Origin: Gonium pectorale | Lineage: Eukaryota > Chlorophyta > Chlorophyceae > Chlamydomonadales > Volvocaceae | DNA length: 64,000 nucleotides | Reading direction: 5' to 3' | Assembly: GCA_001584585.1 (NCBI GenBank) | Contig: LSYV01000053.1 | Span: 533,597-597,596, forward strand | In this document: piece after piece, positions 25,301-37,518 of the stretch | Layout of the letters: the number at the start of each line of letters is the position of its first letter | How positions within the stretch are numbered: the stretch's first letter is position 1 | Made by a program: the position numbers and the translations under genes | The notes under the pieces: model-generated | Seen by the model: only the letters and a program-made list of their open reading frames with translations | Told to the model about the DNA's origin: nothing | Database searches by the model: none

Positions 25301-25830
25301 GGGCAGACAGAGTTTTGGTAGTACGCCCCTGGGGAAAGAGGACGCGACGCAGGTTGGCTGCAGAGGTAGAGGCGTGATTAACGTCCGAAAAGCATTCAAC
25401 GCCATGTGTAAGCACGCCCCGCGGGGGCATTGCACTGGGGTATCCTTGCTACAGAGAGGGCGGTCCACTCGTAGGCAATGGGGCGTCGCACACCTTTGCT
25501 TGCCACCCACTCCAAGATCCTCGTCGTGCCAGCAGACGACTTGGACTGCGCATGGCGGCGATCAATAAGCACGCAAACAGCAAAGTTGTCAGACGCGGGG
25601 CTTGAACGAGCGGCCATGAACAACAGCTTGCGAAAGAAGCAGCTGCAAGCCGTAGTCTCAGCGAAGGCCGCAGTAAGAGAATCGGGTAAGGGCCAACTTA
25701 CAGCTATCCTCTTTACTCCGCTGCCGTCGCTGTCGCTGCTGTCACCCTCGCGACCTTCGTTTTGGATCCTTCGCATCAGGTCTGCGGCGGGGCGTCGGGA
25801 TTTGCATGGGGCGTCCATTTCCATCTCAGC
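16326..25830 (-). other. copy 2 exon block D: linker and C-terminal membrane region
   Basis: Exons: about 25702-25830, 25494-25545, 25291-25328, 24872-25127, 24590-24663, 24174-24332, 23789-23869, 23615-23656, 23382-23459, 23124-23180, 22640-22786, 22359-22403, 22001-22065, 21630-21705, 21383-21430, 20854-21233, 20380-20494, 20012-20050, 19707-19787, 19218-19296, 18988-19035, 18705-18808, 18347-18424, 18158-18221, 17846-17880, 17622-17688, 17321-17424, 16886-17066, 16579-16633, 16326-16407. Landmarks: GGAEYKRGKRFKKLVKMM, LTDVRSLDMISKNKT, YLLRAVAAQRYKLYSLFLV, GLTRALASQNTTL, an acidic/Gln run (DDDEEDEEEE, QQQQQQ), ETVIILLPFLVWSAL, CPGPEYRFYQII, VLLFLFLFVIFLGFLFLLL, AELMSQLPLELDVEKLV, WKAIIR. 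The acceptor of the first listed exon is uncertain. Confidence 0.82.
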
Positions 25831-28800
25831 CTCGTGGCACCAAGCGGAGCGACTACAACACAATGCCAATGAAGCTATGAAGCATCGGTTTTGCACAAGG
25901 TCCATCGCATCGTGAGCATCAACAGAGCAGAAGCGTCTGCCCGGGTGTCCAAAGTGGCGTGACACTGCGCGTGGATCACATTACTCACCATCGTCAATGG
26001 GGCTCGGCAGGCTCTTGGCACCCCCTGGTCCGAGGTAGCCCTTGAGCGTCGCCGGTGTCGCGCCAGGCAGGGTTGGCTGCCGGGGTGGGGGCTTTGGCGA
26101 CGCTTCGGCCAGCGGCGGCGTGAGTCGACTCGGCACGCCCGCGCGCAGTCGGTCGCCGTCGCTGCCGGCGCTTCCCACATTCCGAACCTCCTTCAAAAGA
26201 TCGCCTAGCACGGTGTAGCTGACCTGACGCGGGGTCGTAACGCCGCCGCCACCCGGCGCCGCTCCCGTTGCCACCGAGCCGCTTTGAGACCCGCCGTTGG
26301 CAGCAGCACAGGGCTCGGCAATCACGGAACCGACGACGGCGATGAGCCCAGACGTCTGCACCGGAAGTGAGTCTAGGGAGACGGTAGGCCTTGGGCTCGT
26401 AATGCCTGGCGGCGTAGCGACCTTGCTTATGGAGACTGACCGCTTGGCCGCGCGTTCCGATATGTCCAAGAGTGGAGGCGCAGGAGCGGAGGCGGAATCA
26501 GCCTCATCAGGCGACACGGAGGGCTTGCGGCTGGGTGGCGGCGGCATGGCCAGCGCAATGTCGACACCGGAGATCCTCAGAGGGTGTTGCTCCGAGTCGC
26601 CCAGCACCGCGACAGCAGCGGCTGCCGGGAGGATCTCCGGCTTGCCCGCAACCCCGGTTGCGTCCTTGCCAAACACCGGGTTCGAAAAGATTGCCTCCGC
26701 GGCCCTTCCCGCGGCGGACCCCGCAGCAGTGTGCGGTCCAGCAGCTGCCAAGCGGGCCGCAGCCGGCGCGGCCCGGAGCCCATTGTCAGTTACTGGCATG
26801 AGTCGGAGCCCGGTCTCGGTTATGGTCACCATCCGCTGGCCAGCCTCAGGGGCTGGGGCCACCCGGCCCCTGGCACCGGTAGCGGACGCAGCGAGCGTGG
26901 TCCGCTTGGGTCCGGGCACCATGGGCGCCACGTGGGTGCGCAGGACGACGGTCAGGGGGTGCCGGGGCAGGGGCTTGCCCACCACCTGGACGTCCAGAGC
27001 GAGCGGCCTGCCGTCCGAGTGCAGCCCCTGCAGGACGTGCACGGGGCCGACCTGCGAGCGGGATCCAAAGCGGGTCGGAGCACGTGGTGGACTGCCGGCC
27101 CTCAGCATAACGTAGGGCCGACACAGCGGGTGATACAAAAGGGTCCGCAAGCGCGCGTGACGGTTCGCGTGGTGCAGCGGCGTCACACTTCAGACAACTG
27201 CCTTCCGGGGCGCCCATGGGTGCACTATTGCCAGTCGCCAACCGCCGTACGCTCTGGCCCGTGCACGCCCGCTCTGCAAGACGCGCCGCAGTCCCCACCT
27301 TTACGTTGACATCCTTCTTATCCGACTTAAGGCTGCTCTTCTTGTCGCCCTTTAGGGTCAGCAGCTCTGACGGGCCCTTCCGGTCCGGTGGCATCGTCAC
27401 GAGGTCCGCAAACATGCTGCCGAGAAGCGCTTGGCCGGGCAGGCCGAACAGCAGACCCACGGGTCGCAGCGTCTCCTCCAGCACCCCAGTGACGCGACCT
27501 AAGCCGTCCAGCTCGAGCACACCGCTGATGCTAGCGGTTGGCCAGAGGTCCGCATAGACGACTGGCACTGACTCGCAATTGTCGTCCTCCGGGGTCTCGA
27601 CGTGCACCTGCGAGAGATTGGAGCAGAAAGTGCATCCCTCAGCCTCCCTCAGGCTATGCACTCTTACGGGTCGCACGCGTTAAAACAGCAGGGTGCGTTA
27701 CAAGCTTCTTTTTGCACAACAAAAGCTGTTGCTGCTCTTACTAAGCATCGTAGCAGTCCGGATATATGACGTGGAAACAACTCCACTTGACCCCACACGC
27801 ACCTGTAGCACCGCCGGCTTCGCCATGGCCTTCCTAGTCGCAGCTCCCATGGAGACGCCAACGCTCATCCTGGGAGGCGGCATTACCACAACCCGCCAGC
27901 TATGGCCGGGGGTGCCGAGAGCCCTGCGATTGGAGCCGACAAAGGAGGGAAGCCTTCGCGTAAGCTACAATCCGATAGGCGAAAGATCCTGCTCCGCCTT
28001 GCGTTCACAGCACCGGTAGCGTGTTCTCAGGCGACGCGGGAATGAGAATTGGGCCTCCTAGGGGCTCACCTTGACACAATCGACCCAAGCATGAGGAGCC
28101 CGTGGGACGTCAGGGGCTCCCCGGCTGCAGGCGTCAAGCCGTCGATGATTTCCCACAGGGGCCTGCCGATGACCTGCACAAGGTATGGACCGCGCTCTCT
28201 TGGGAACAAATATGATATTGGCAGGGCCAAGTCAGCGTTATGCATGCGTGGCGATGCTGGCTGACACGAAGGTATGAGCCTCCAGTGTACGCCACACGCT
28301 CGTCTTATGCACCTGCCGGGATCCATGCCTACTTCCCAGTAGGCAGTAGTGATCGTCTTCCGTACCAGTGATGGCAAGTATCAAGATGCACCAAGGCGCT
28401 GCTAGCGTGCGCTCACCTGGCCCTGGTCCAGTCCGAACAGGTGCTTGAGCGAGCCGTCAACCACTGCTGCGACAAGCCCGTCCTGGGCGACACGCAGGCG
28501 CAAGCGCCGCTCCGCCAGCGCGTTCTCGACGGACGACCTGCGGTGGCACAGCAAGGGCCCTGCAACCTCAGCAATGAACAGTCACACAGTAGCGACGGAC
28601 GCTGGCTTTGGGCTCCGGCCGAGCAGCCGCTGCAACCCAACGGTGCATTTCAGAACCATTTCGTGGCACGCGCCCTAGCGCCGTCATGGTTGCCGGGCTA
28701 CGGTGCTACGCAGCGGCCGTGGGGTGAAGGCATTGGAGTGCCCACCCATTATCGGGTCGCCTTCATGCCACGCAGGTCACCCACCCGGCCATGCGCACGG

Positions 28801-31800
28801 CATGCATCAGCTCGCCAGATATGTCGCTGGTGGTCACCGCCACGCGCATGTAGAGCGGCTTGCCGGCGGCGGTGCGCATCTCCAGGGTGGGCCCGCTTGG
28901 CCCGCCCTTGCGGCAGCTGTTTGGGCGCTGGCTGGGCGCAGTCATGACAGTGGTGTCCTGCAGTTGCGCGTCCAGCCATGTCAGTACGTCGATCGTCTTT
29001 GATACAAGGAGCGAACAGCGCGCACAGCGGTAGGCACAGAAAACGTCAAAACAATCTGCTCACCCGCAGGAATCTCGTGTGCATGTCCTTCCATGGCGAC
29101 GGCAGGAAGTCCGAAAAGGTATACCCAGCCAGCACATCCGCTGAGGACAGCGCCGTGCCCAGCACGCCGCGGCCCGCAAACAGCTCGGCGCCGCGGTTGG
29201 CGCAGCCACCGGCGCCGCCCGAGCGCCTGTCCGTCAGGCCCGCTGTGTCTTTGAGCCAGGCCGCGAGGTCAGGCGATGCGTGTACAATCGTGCCATTGTT
29301 GGTCACGACGAGCAGCTGCGCCGGATCCGGATCAACAAGCGCAATTCGGAGCTCATGCACGGGCGTGTCCTGGGCCTCTGGAGCGCACAGGATACGCCAC
29401 AGGCAGCAGCAAAGATTAGAATTTTAAGAGAGGCAGCGGAAGTGGGCCGCGCATGGTGGCCTGTGCCCGCACCGCAGCTCGCAGCCACGAGGACTGCAGT
29501 GAGGAAGGACGGATCACATTGCACCGTAGACCGGGCGCAAGCGTATGTGAGGGCGAAGCAAGCAAGCAAGCATGTCCAGGATTGTGAAGAGGCGGATGCA
29601 GGTGAGCGCTGAACCCGTCGACGCAACGCGAAACTTTCATAGGAAGGCAGCCGCGCTTGTCGTACCCTTGGTGCTGAGCCGTACGGTGCAGACGATAGGG
29701 ACATTGTCGTACTTATGCGCCACGCTGCAGGGCAGCACGCTGTCGTTGCTAGGGCTCTCCTTGGCCAGCGTCATCAACCTGACGGATGGGCCGTTTGGCA
29801 GGCCTTGGGGTCAGCTGCAGGGTACGCGGGCAGTTCAACAGCATAGACGACAGAATGCCATTCGCCCTTTGACCCACTCTGTCGAAAACAGCAAACACGC
29901 GCTGGAGATAGGGTGAGAAGATCAGCAGCACGGTATCTGCCAGCCGCCTGCTCGCGCACACACCTCCTCATGATGCCATTTCCGCTCTGGCCGCGCTGCA
30001 CCCCGGGAGCGCTTGGGTTGTCAGACTCGTCAAGTGTGAGGAGGGTCACCAGGCTGGCGCCGTTGACCTCTGATGGACTCCACCTGCGTGCACGTCCCAA
30101 AGCCAAGCGTTCCTCAGTGCCGCGCGTGGGCCACGATCCATCCATGGGCCGAATCGGATGACAACCCGGCCATCATAAGAGGTGACGAGCGACAGCGCAC
30201 TTTCAACAGGTACAGGTCGACCAACTGTGACGGAGCTGGCATTCGCACTACTGCAGTCAAAGCATTAGTTACAGATACAGCAGACCGACTGTGATACGCA
30301 CCCGAAGGTAACTGCGAACGGCGGGTCGCAGGCGGCGATGGTCCCGTTAGCCGTCACCCACAGGCTGGCCATGCCCTTGACGGGCGGAATGGGCTCCAGC
30401 AGAGCGATGATGGTTGAGTCCTCGCCGGTGCCTGACGCAATGGCAGGAGCAGGCATGAGGACGGGCTGCGGTCGAGTTTGCATACCCTTGGCGTGCACCA
30501 CTGGGCACCGCGCATGGGTGCGTCAGCGGTCGTCGCTGGCAGCTATCGTGCACGGCCGCGCCGCATCAACCTTTTGACAAGCCTCCTTACAGCAGCCCCG
30601 ACGCTGGGCGACCCGCCCTGCCACCGGGGCACGTACACACCTGACGCCCGGCTGAGCGACAGCCTCACGGGGAAGGCCACCCGCTCGCAGTGCATGCCGA
30701 CGAGGACCGACTCATGGTGCCCCGCTTGGTTGCCCTCCCCGACCGACGACGCGACAGCAGCCGGGATCGCGCCCGGCTCGGCGCACATGGCCGCCATCTG
30801 GGCGGCCAGCCAGCGGTTGCAGTGCGGCGCCAGGAGGGCCGACAGGGGTTTGCCCTCGAGGGTCCCTGCATGCAGCAGCACGCAGCGGCACGCACGGCAT
30901 CACAAGAGTGTCTCGGTACAGGGAGTGTGCATGAACCATACGGGAGGTGTCGGGTTATGGACATACAGCCGCCGGGGCAGATACGGCTCGGCATGTCTAG
31001 CGTACCTCGTTTGTATCCGAAGCACATATGTGTTTGGCGGTTGGCCTGCAGGAAGGGCGGACGAACAGGGGCTACTGGGACAGCTAGGAGGGCCATTCCC
31101 AGTGCGAAAGGAAATGGGGTGTGCGCACTTGGCCTCCCAGGCAAAGCATCACGGCCTTTGCAACGCAAACAGCAATCTCGTACCATTTGGATTTCGCCCG
31201 TTGAGTTCACGACTAGCACTGCCGTACTGATGTCGTCCATACGGCCCAGAGGGGTGCCTGTTGAGAATTTGGGCCGCATATTTATTTGTTGCACGCGATC
31301 TGAATATAACAAGCGGGACAGCGCGCCCCCAATTCCGATTCTCCAAAGTGCCGACACCAGCGAGTCGGTGGGGGCTGCAGCCCTACAGGACCCCTGTCCA
31401 CACCAAGTTACTTGAAGCGGACTTGCCATACGTTCAGGGACGCTCTTACCGTCCGGCAGCACGGGTCCGCTCCCGTCTCCATTTTTCATCTCGTCAAGTC
31501 GGTCAGCTTCCGTGAAGTACTCCGACTGTGCGTCACACAGTGTGAAGCACATGATCAGAACTAGTGGACCAAGACGAAAGCAGAACCCAGTGGGCGCCGA
31601 AGGTCAAGGTGTGTAGAGCCTTTGACTCAGCTTTGACTCAGCACAGGCCTCTCAGAGAGTCCCCGCTTTGCAATCCCTCCAGTCCCATCCGTGCCCTCGC
31701 AACTTACAGCGGCCCACTGCACGGCTCGGCGTTGGTACCAGCGACGGAGGCGGAAAGCGTTTTGAGTAGGGCGCAAGATCGGGTAAGAACGGTGGATTGG

Positions 31801-34800
31801 CCGCGGGATCGGTTACGTGATGTATGGGCAAGGATGCGAGGTCGGTCAACGTGTACAATGCATCACCACACGTACGGTGCTTTCGTACTGTTCATCTCCG
31901 GCTGATCTGCAGCAATGTCTAACCAGTGCATTTTCACTTACGGGGTCATTCTTGATGGTCAGGAGGAACTTGCCATATAGCCGCACAAGATTCGGGTTGT
32001 TGCTGTAGCTCTCCAGCACCATCCGATACGCATTCTGGGCCTGCGGATAAAAAGTTGGCAACCAGGTACCGCGTGATGAGCAAGCCCAGCACTACATAAC
32101 CACGCCGCTGCAGCTGGCAGAGAAACCTCACACGAAGCCTTCACGCGCCAGCATGGTGAATCACATGCAGGCCAATATGGATCATCAACGACCACTATAC
32201 TGCCCGTACCCCACCTGGTGCACAGAGCTCTCAATCTTTCCAAGGGATCTGCTGAGCTGCGTGAATGACACGCTGTACGAATCTAGCGCCCTCCTGCGGT
32301 ATCAAACGGCAATGGCGACGCCGAGTGGGTGCAACTGGCTGAGCGCGACGCAAAGGGATTACGACGGCCGCAAGGAGTGTTACCCAGCAAGGATAGCAAA
32401 ACTGAAGGCGCGGGCAAGGCAAGCGTGACGAGCAAGCCATGGATAGACCGTCGAGTTGGCAACGCAAACAGGCGACATGCAGGCAACGTGATGCAACCGA
32501 GCATTCGGATCCGGGGTTGGGACCGACCAGAAGTTACACATGGCTTGCAGCGCCTCGCGGTGCAGCCGCACCACCATCCTCTGCAATCAGGGCAGATAGG
32601 TAGTGGTTCCACGCTTATCGCCTTGCCGCCATGTTTGGGACTAAGACACGCGGCGTGACCTTACAATGAGCAAGGGCATACACGCCAGCAATGGGTTGAG
32701 ACAGTGCGCATGACATGTCAAGGACGGCATATGTTACGGGCACAGGGGCCCTCACACCTGCTTGCGCTGGTATTCAACGTATCTGCGGATGGCAAAGGGG
32801 CAAGGGAATGAAAAGGGTGATACATGTGCTCTTGAGTAACACTTCAATGCCATCACAAACCCATATTTCCATTAATGTACTTGTGTGTAAAGTGTTATTT
32901 ATCACAGAGGCTTGGCATTCTGAAGACACTGGAAGACACAGCAGCCCGAAGCTCGGCCGGGAGACCGGTCAGACCCGGGCGCTCGGAATCACCGCTACCA
33001 CGCGGCAGACTGCAGAGTATCGTACAATATCGTACGAACGTGCATGGTGTTCCCACTCACCCCAAAAGGTCCATGTTGACGCCATCGTTGGCACTGTTGC
33101 CCGCTGCCTTTTGCTGTGGGAAGAAGAAATGAATGCTCGTCAAGTAGGGGCGGGCGCCACCTCGTGACGGTGCCGTACCAGGCGTGTCATCGGATGCGTT
33201 GAGTCAGCACAGCGCTGCGCTGAAGCAATTTTAAGATAGGGCTGCAATTCGGAAGTGCGCTAGCTGCAGCCAAGTCCCTTCGGCCAGTGAGCAGTCCACG
33301 TACGGGTAGACCCGCTGGGGACAACAAAGCTGCTTACCGTGGCCTGCTGCTGCCGCACGAACATGATAAAGCGGCACATCATTCCCGGGTGGAGCTTCCG
33401 CGCGTCCTGCGAGGCGGGGCCCCACATGCATGTGAACGGCGACCAGAGAAGCAAGACCCGCCATACATCCCAGGGCGCACCTGGACGCGGCGTCCACCAC
33501 TCTGGCTGACGCCGAGGACGTCAATCATGAAGTTGGCGTGGACCAGCACCATGTAGGCGCTCTTTGGGAACATCGCCAGGCCGGCCTGTCGCGTCGGCGC
33601 GGGAATGATGTGTGAATGCAACGTTCCTATCGGTAAATACGGGCCACAGTCGGTCGAGAGCAACTTTGGCTTAGCCCCCTAGCTACGTAGCCGGCGGGTT
33701 GGAACACATCCATCTCTTGATGAGCACGGGGCGCCCTCAGGCGCGTAGCGTTTGCGTCACATGCAGTGTTCGAACGTGTCAAACACAACCTGTTCACCGC
33801 GCACCCACACACGGAGCAGACGGCTCACTTTGATAACTTGGTGCGCCTTGCCGATGGCCTCCGTATCCACCGTATACCGGTCTTTCCAGACGCGGCAACA
33901 CCTGTTGATGAGGGGCGCAGACCCCACACGTGCGGGCAACCCCGCCGTTCATTTGCCTGGCTCTCCTCCAACCGCACTACGAAGCCTAATACGGGCAACG
34001 AATGCGGAAGAGAGCGTCTCCCCAGCGCTGTGCAAAGACACACCAACCTTGCAACGATCTCGACATCCCGCGGTGAGTCCAAGTTCTCGCACACGTCCTC
34101 GAGCTTGCAGTTGGGTACCGCGTTCCTGTATGCCCAGCAGCGGCATTTGCCAACACCAAATGTGGTGAGTTCAACAGGCTTGCCCTTCAGGAGAGCCTGC
34201 TGGAGGATGCTTTATCGTTGTGGGTATGCACACCGTGCGCCCGGGCTGCCCACTCCCGCCAAAACTTTCAGTGTGCTTGGCGGCTGGCTTCGAACAAAAC
34301 CATTTGGCATGACTTACGCGAGAGCCTTCAGGGCTGTGTCGGTCATCCTCCGGATTGCGGCCCATGAAATGAGCATGCCCGCAAAAAACGCCGGCCCCAG
34401 GCCCGCCAGCATGGCGAGCGTAACCCGCTGGGCCCAGCGCTCGCGGGTGTGTTGGTCGTCGCTCGAGTGGAAGACAAGCAGCATCAGCATTGAGGAGCAC
34501 CAGAGAATGGTGATTGACACGCCGGCTTTGAGGTAGTTGACCCATGCCACCAGATTTGGTGCCTGATGGGAGCGACAAGCGGAGAGCGAGGCGCATGGAA
34601 GGACCACGCAGTTAGGGGATGGAAAAGAATATGGTGAGAAAACCGTGTGAGATAGCAAAGCGGCGCAAAGGCATCCGTGTGACAGCGTAAGTGTCGCGTC
34701 CTGCCCGCGTCATTTAGGCACCAGCAATACGAAGTACGGACGGGTCCCTGCGCTGCCACTCACAGGAGACGGGGACTTACCCAGCGGATGCATTGCCACG

Positions 34801-37518
34801 TGAGGGCAAGTGACAACGCAAGATAGATGCACGCCGACACGCGACGCCAGCCGATGAAGACATCAACCATCGTCAGCAAGACCTGCAAGTTGTTTTGGAC
34901 AGTCCGTGACTGTGGCACAAAACTGCAAAAATAGAAACCGCCGTGCCCTCTAATGTGCGTCTGCAGAAGTAACCTTCCAAGAAGTGAAGGGAGATGCACG
35001 GTGCTGTCCGTACGCGCCCAAACTCCACCTTTATCGAAAAGGCCATGACCTCCGCCCCGCTGTGTCCCAGAGCCAGAGGGCGCCGGGAGAGGGGGTTAAC
35101 CTCCACCTGCGCCCGACACAAGGGCATGTCAGGAGGACGGAAAACCAGTTGTGGGATTTGAGCATAAGCGCTCCATGGTCAGACGACGAAATAGCAAGGA
35201 CGCATACCGGCATGGCGAATGATGCAGAAGTATAGCGCCGTAACGTAACGTGTCTTACCTCAGACATGTTGAGCAGCATGCCGATCACCACGAAGAGGAG
35301 GAGGGAGAGCGCGGAGGTAATGGCATGCGCGATATGCGGCGTCGTGGCGCAACCTGCAAATCATAGAGACGCATACTTACGATAGAAACCAGTTTGTGGC
35401 CAGACACTCCCTGTACACAAAGAGTCCATGCAAAAAAATACAGAGACCCTTGTGCGAGTTGCTGATGGGCAGCCCCGATTGGACCCGTGGGGCTCTGCTA
35501 CGGCCTGCCAAAACGCGTTCGTGTTCTGGCAGTCGTGTTCAACGCAATTAGACACGTAGAGCCAAACTAGCATGCGTATTCTCAGGCCGTCCTGGCGCAC
35601 TGGCAACGAGCCCACACGCCCTCCGTTGCTGGACGTGTACACGCGCAACTACCGATGCCACCCTATGTGCAGAAGGCTCGCGGGTCTGGCAGCCCGTCAG
35701 CCGTCTTTAAGCAGCCCATGGGTCGCTGCTTTGTCCCCAACCACCAGCTGTAACCTCACTGTACGACGGAAAGAGGCCAAAGCGCAGATGCGGCTCCTCT
35801 GGTCCCGTATACTGGCAACTGATACCAAGCTGTGGGCATGGGAAACAAATGACATAAACTAGGTAGGTTCTACAAACCAGACCGACCGTGCCTTCAACAA
35901 TATGGCAAGAAGATGGAGCACTCTGCTTTCGTGCGCTTGCACGCTTGCCTGCAGCATTGGCGGACAGGCCCCGCGACTTCGCTTCCAAATGTGTGCCCCC
36001 CTAGGTGTCCGCCTGACCTGCAGGAGGTTGAGCGATGCCACGTCGAAAGCCTGGAAGAACACTCCGGAGAATATGCGAAGCACCTGAAGATACGTACAAA
36101 AGGGTGTTGTAGGAGTGTAGTTGTTTTCGCGCACGGCTGGCCCAACCTGACCATGTGCATGTGGGACTGACGCGGCACTCCACACACGCAAAAGAACTGC
36201 CGTTTGGAACGCAATTGAGCCATGGCCAAGCAGGTATGGCACCCCTGGCCGCACCTTGATGGGCCACACGACAGGGAACTTCTGCTCCTTGAAGCACCAC
36301 GCCACCCACACGCACATGGCCACATTGACCGCCAGCAGCGCCACCATCGAGTACAGCACCGCCAGGTAGGCGCCGTAGCCCTGCAATATAGTGTAGGTAA
36401 AATCGATAAAGGCTTGATAGGTGAATGTGTAGGCTCATGCCCGAGCGACGTGGCAGCGATATGGCGGAGGCAAGTGCACGAAGAATCACCTTCGCCCATA
36501 TGCGCCATGCCCGCCGCAGAGCGACTCTAGCTAAGTCGGCGGTCTTGGGTTTATACCGGCCAGGGCTGCGTGCCGAAAGGGTGTACTATAGCAAATGAAT
36601 CAAGCAGGCTCTGTACCCGTGGACTATCGCGGTGATGACGCAGCAGAACAACACCAGGCCGCCATTACGGTTGCATGCTTGGCCACGGTCACTTAGTGGG
36701 CATGGCCACCGTACGGGCATCTCTATCCAGTTAGCACGGCTGGGTGCGCCGTCCCCCGTCTACGCGCGATTCGGGAAGGGGCCCCGGACCTGCCGGCGGC
36801 GCCTACCCGCTGGAGGGGCGCCTAGTCCTTGCCGCAACTTACCAGATCGGCCAGCCATGTGAAGTTCAACACGCTAACTGCCTTCCATCCCCTGCGCCAG
36901 CAAGTGCACGGTTCCACTTGGCAGTATGAATTTGTTCTAGCTTCGGGTTCCCCCATCCTCTTGCGCGCACGTTACCCGCAGAACCTTGCAATCCAGGGGT
37001 TTGGGTGCACGCCTACGCTACCGAGTCGACAGCAAGCCACGTACGGATAGGCCCCTGGCAATCGGGCAACGCTGCCATGCTATGCCCTGGCAATCGGGCA
37101 ACGCTGCATGCCCAGTGCCCGCTCAGCACCCGTTGCTCACATTCCGTCTGCGTTGATGCGCCATCCCTGCGACTGCGGATTGATGACGGTGGTGAAGAGC
37201 TGCCACGCGTCAAGGAGGACCTTCAGCACCACCCAGCGGATGCGGACGCGCGTTTCGCTGTTCTCCTTGCTGCGGGCGGGAGAAAGCAAGAGAATTTAGA
37301 TGCAGGATGCCATGGGGCGGCGCACGGTGGCACTAGATGGCACACCGGAGTTGGGGCACGGGAAGCGAGACGGCCCACGATGTAAACCAGCTCTACATGT
37401 TTGGGCGTGATCGCACGTAAAGAAATAAAGGCTGGCAACCACACTTCCACGGCCTGGCCCTCACAAGAGCGACCCCATGCGCCAACCTGAGGGTGAAGAG
37501 CACGCCAAAAATGCCGTT
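16326..37518 (-). CDS. TmcB-like PAS/TPR multi-pass membrane protein, copy 2
   Basis: A giant gene of about 63 exons encoding roughly 2,500 residues; the four block entries list exon positions. Nearly every donor and acceptor was placed by matching codon phase and by alignment with copy 3. Order of parts: N-terminal membrane region, helical-repeat region, about five PAS-like modules, a low-complexity linker, a second membrane region, and a short polar tail ending AAVTGPY-like (RRRAPVTGPY then TAA at 16326). Family: 'tiny macrocysts protein B' of Dictyostelium, expanded in Chlamydomonas relatives. PAS modules usually sense light, redox or small molecules, but no cofactor residue can be assigned here. 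The first exon, with the start codon, was not found above 37518. All donors read are GT. No stop or frameshift interrupts the placed exons, so it looks functional. Confidence 0.85.
22311..22351. repeat. 21-bp tandem duplication in a copy 2 intron
   Basis: ACCAGTCACAGGCGGCACGG is followed directly by a second copy with one C-to-T change. It lies in the intron just 3' (gene sense) of the exon 22359-22403, seven bases past the donor side. Confidence 0.8.
25989..31525 (-). other. copy 2 exon block C: PAS-like modules and linker start
   Basis: Exons: 31450-31525, 31184-31257, 31006-31045, 30641-30865, 30302-30431, 29964-30083, 29666-29778, 29064-29377, 28785-28957, 28417-28537, 28070-28173, 27803-27923, 27299-27607, 25989-27051. 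PAS-like signatures: GRMDDISTAVLVVNSTGEI with FGYKR and LEGKPLSALLAPHC; MASLWVTANGTIAACDPPF; LLVVTNNGTIVHASPDLAAW; LRVAQDGLVAAVV with FGLDQGQVIGRPLWEIIDGL; and ISGVLELDGLGRVTGVLEE with LLFGLPGQALLGSMFADLV. That makes about five modules. The last exon runs 354 codons, mostly Pro/Ala/Ser-rich linker with no fold apparent. Confidence 0.82.
31942..34125 (-). other. copy 2 exon block B: TmcB/TmcC-type TPR region
   Basis: Exons: 34048-34125, 33829-33901, 33481-33585, 33338-33406, 33061-33113, 32758-32782, 32528-32580, 32215-32293, 31942-32040. They encode a run of amphipathic helices: LDSPRDVEIVAR; AIGKAHQVIK; AGLAMFPKSAYMVLVHANF and IDVLGVSQSG; DARKLHPGMMCRFIMFVRQQ; YVEYQRKQRMVVRLHREAL; and AQNAYRMVLESYSNN with LVRLYGKFLLTIKNDP. 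This is the TPR-like region defining the TmcB/TmcC family, expected to bind other proteins on the cytoplasmic side. The exon at 33481-33585 is continuous where copy 3 has an extra intron. Confidence 0.83.
34318..37518 (-). other. copy 2 exon block A: N-terminal membrane region
   Basis: Exons: 37487-37518, 37141-37269, 36843-36891, 36255-36380, 36018-36083, 35760-35829, 35259-35353, 35029-35106, 34781-34882, 34318-34562. Recognisable pieces in order: NGIFGVLFTL; SKENSETRVRIRWVVLK; DAWQLFTTVINP; GYGAYLAVLYSMVALLAV and CVWVAWCFKEQKFPVVWP; VLRIFSGVFFQAFDVASL; LGISCQYTGP; SALSLLLFVVIGMLLNMS; NPLSRRPLALGHSGAEV; VLLTMVDVFIGWRRVSACIY; and a final exon with hydrophobic stretches around ILWCSSMLMLLVF and LAMLAGLGPAFFAGM. 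I count about six membrane-spanning candidates. Exon 3 is split here by an intron that copy 3 lacks. Confidence 0.85.
37053..37107. repeat. direct repeat inside a copy-2-specific intron
   Basis: The 23-mer beginning CCCTGGCAATCGGGCAACGC occurs at 37053-37075 and again, identical, at 37085-37107. Both lie in the 249-bp intron 36892-37140 that splits exon 3 of copy 2 and is absent from copy 3. Confidence 0.9.

Noticed and set aside
29561..29576. GCAAGCAAGCAAGCAAG tandem repeat
   Set aside because: A short simple repeat in a copy 2 intron with no further signal.
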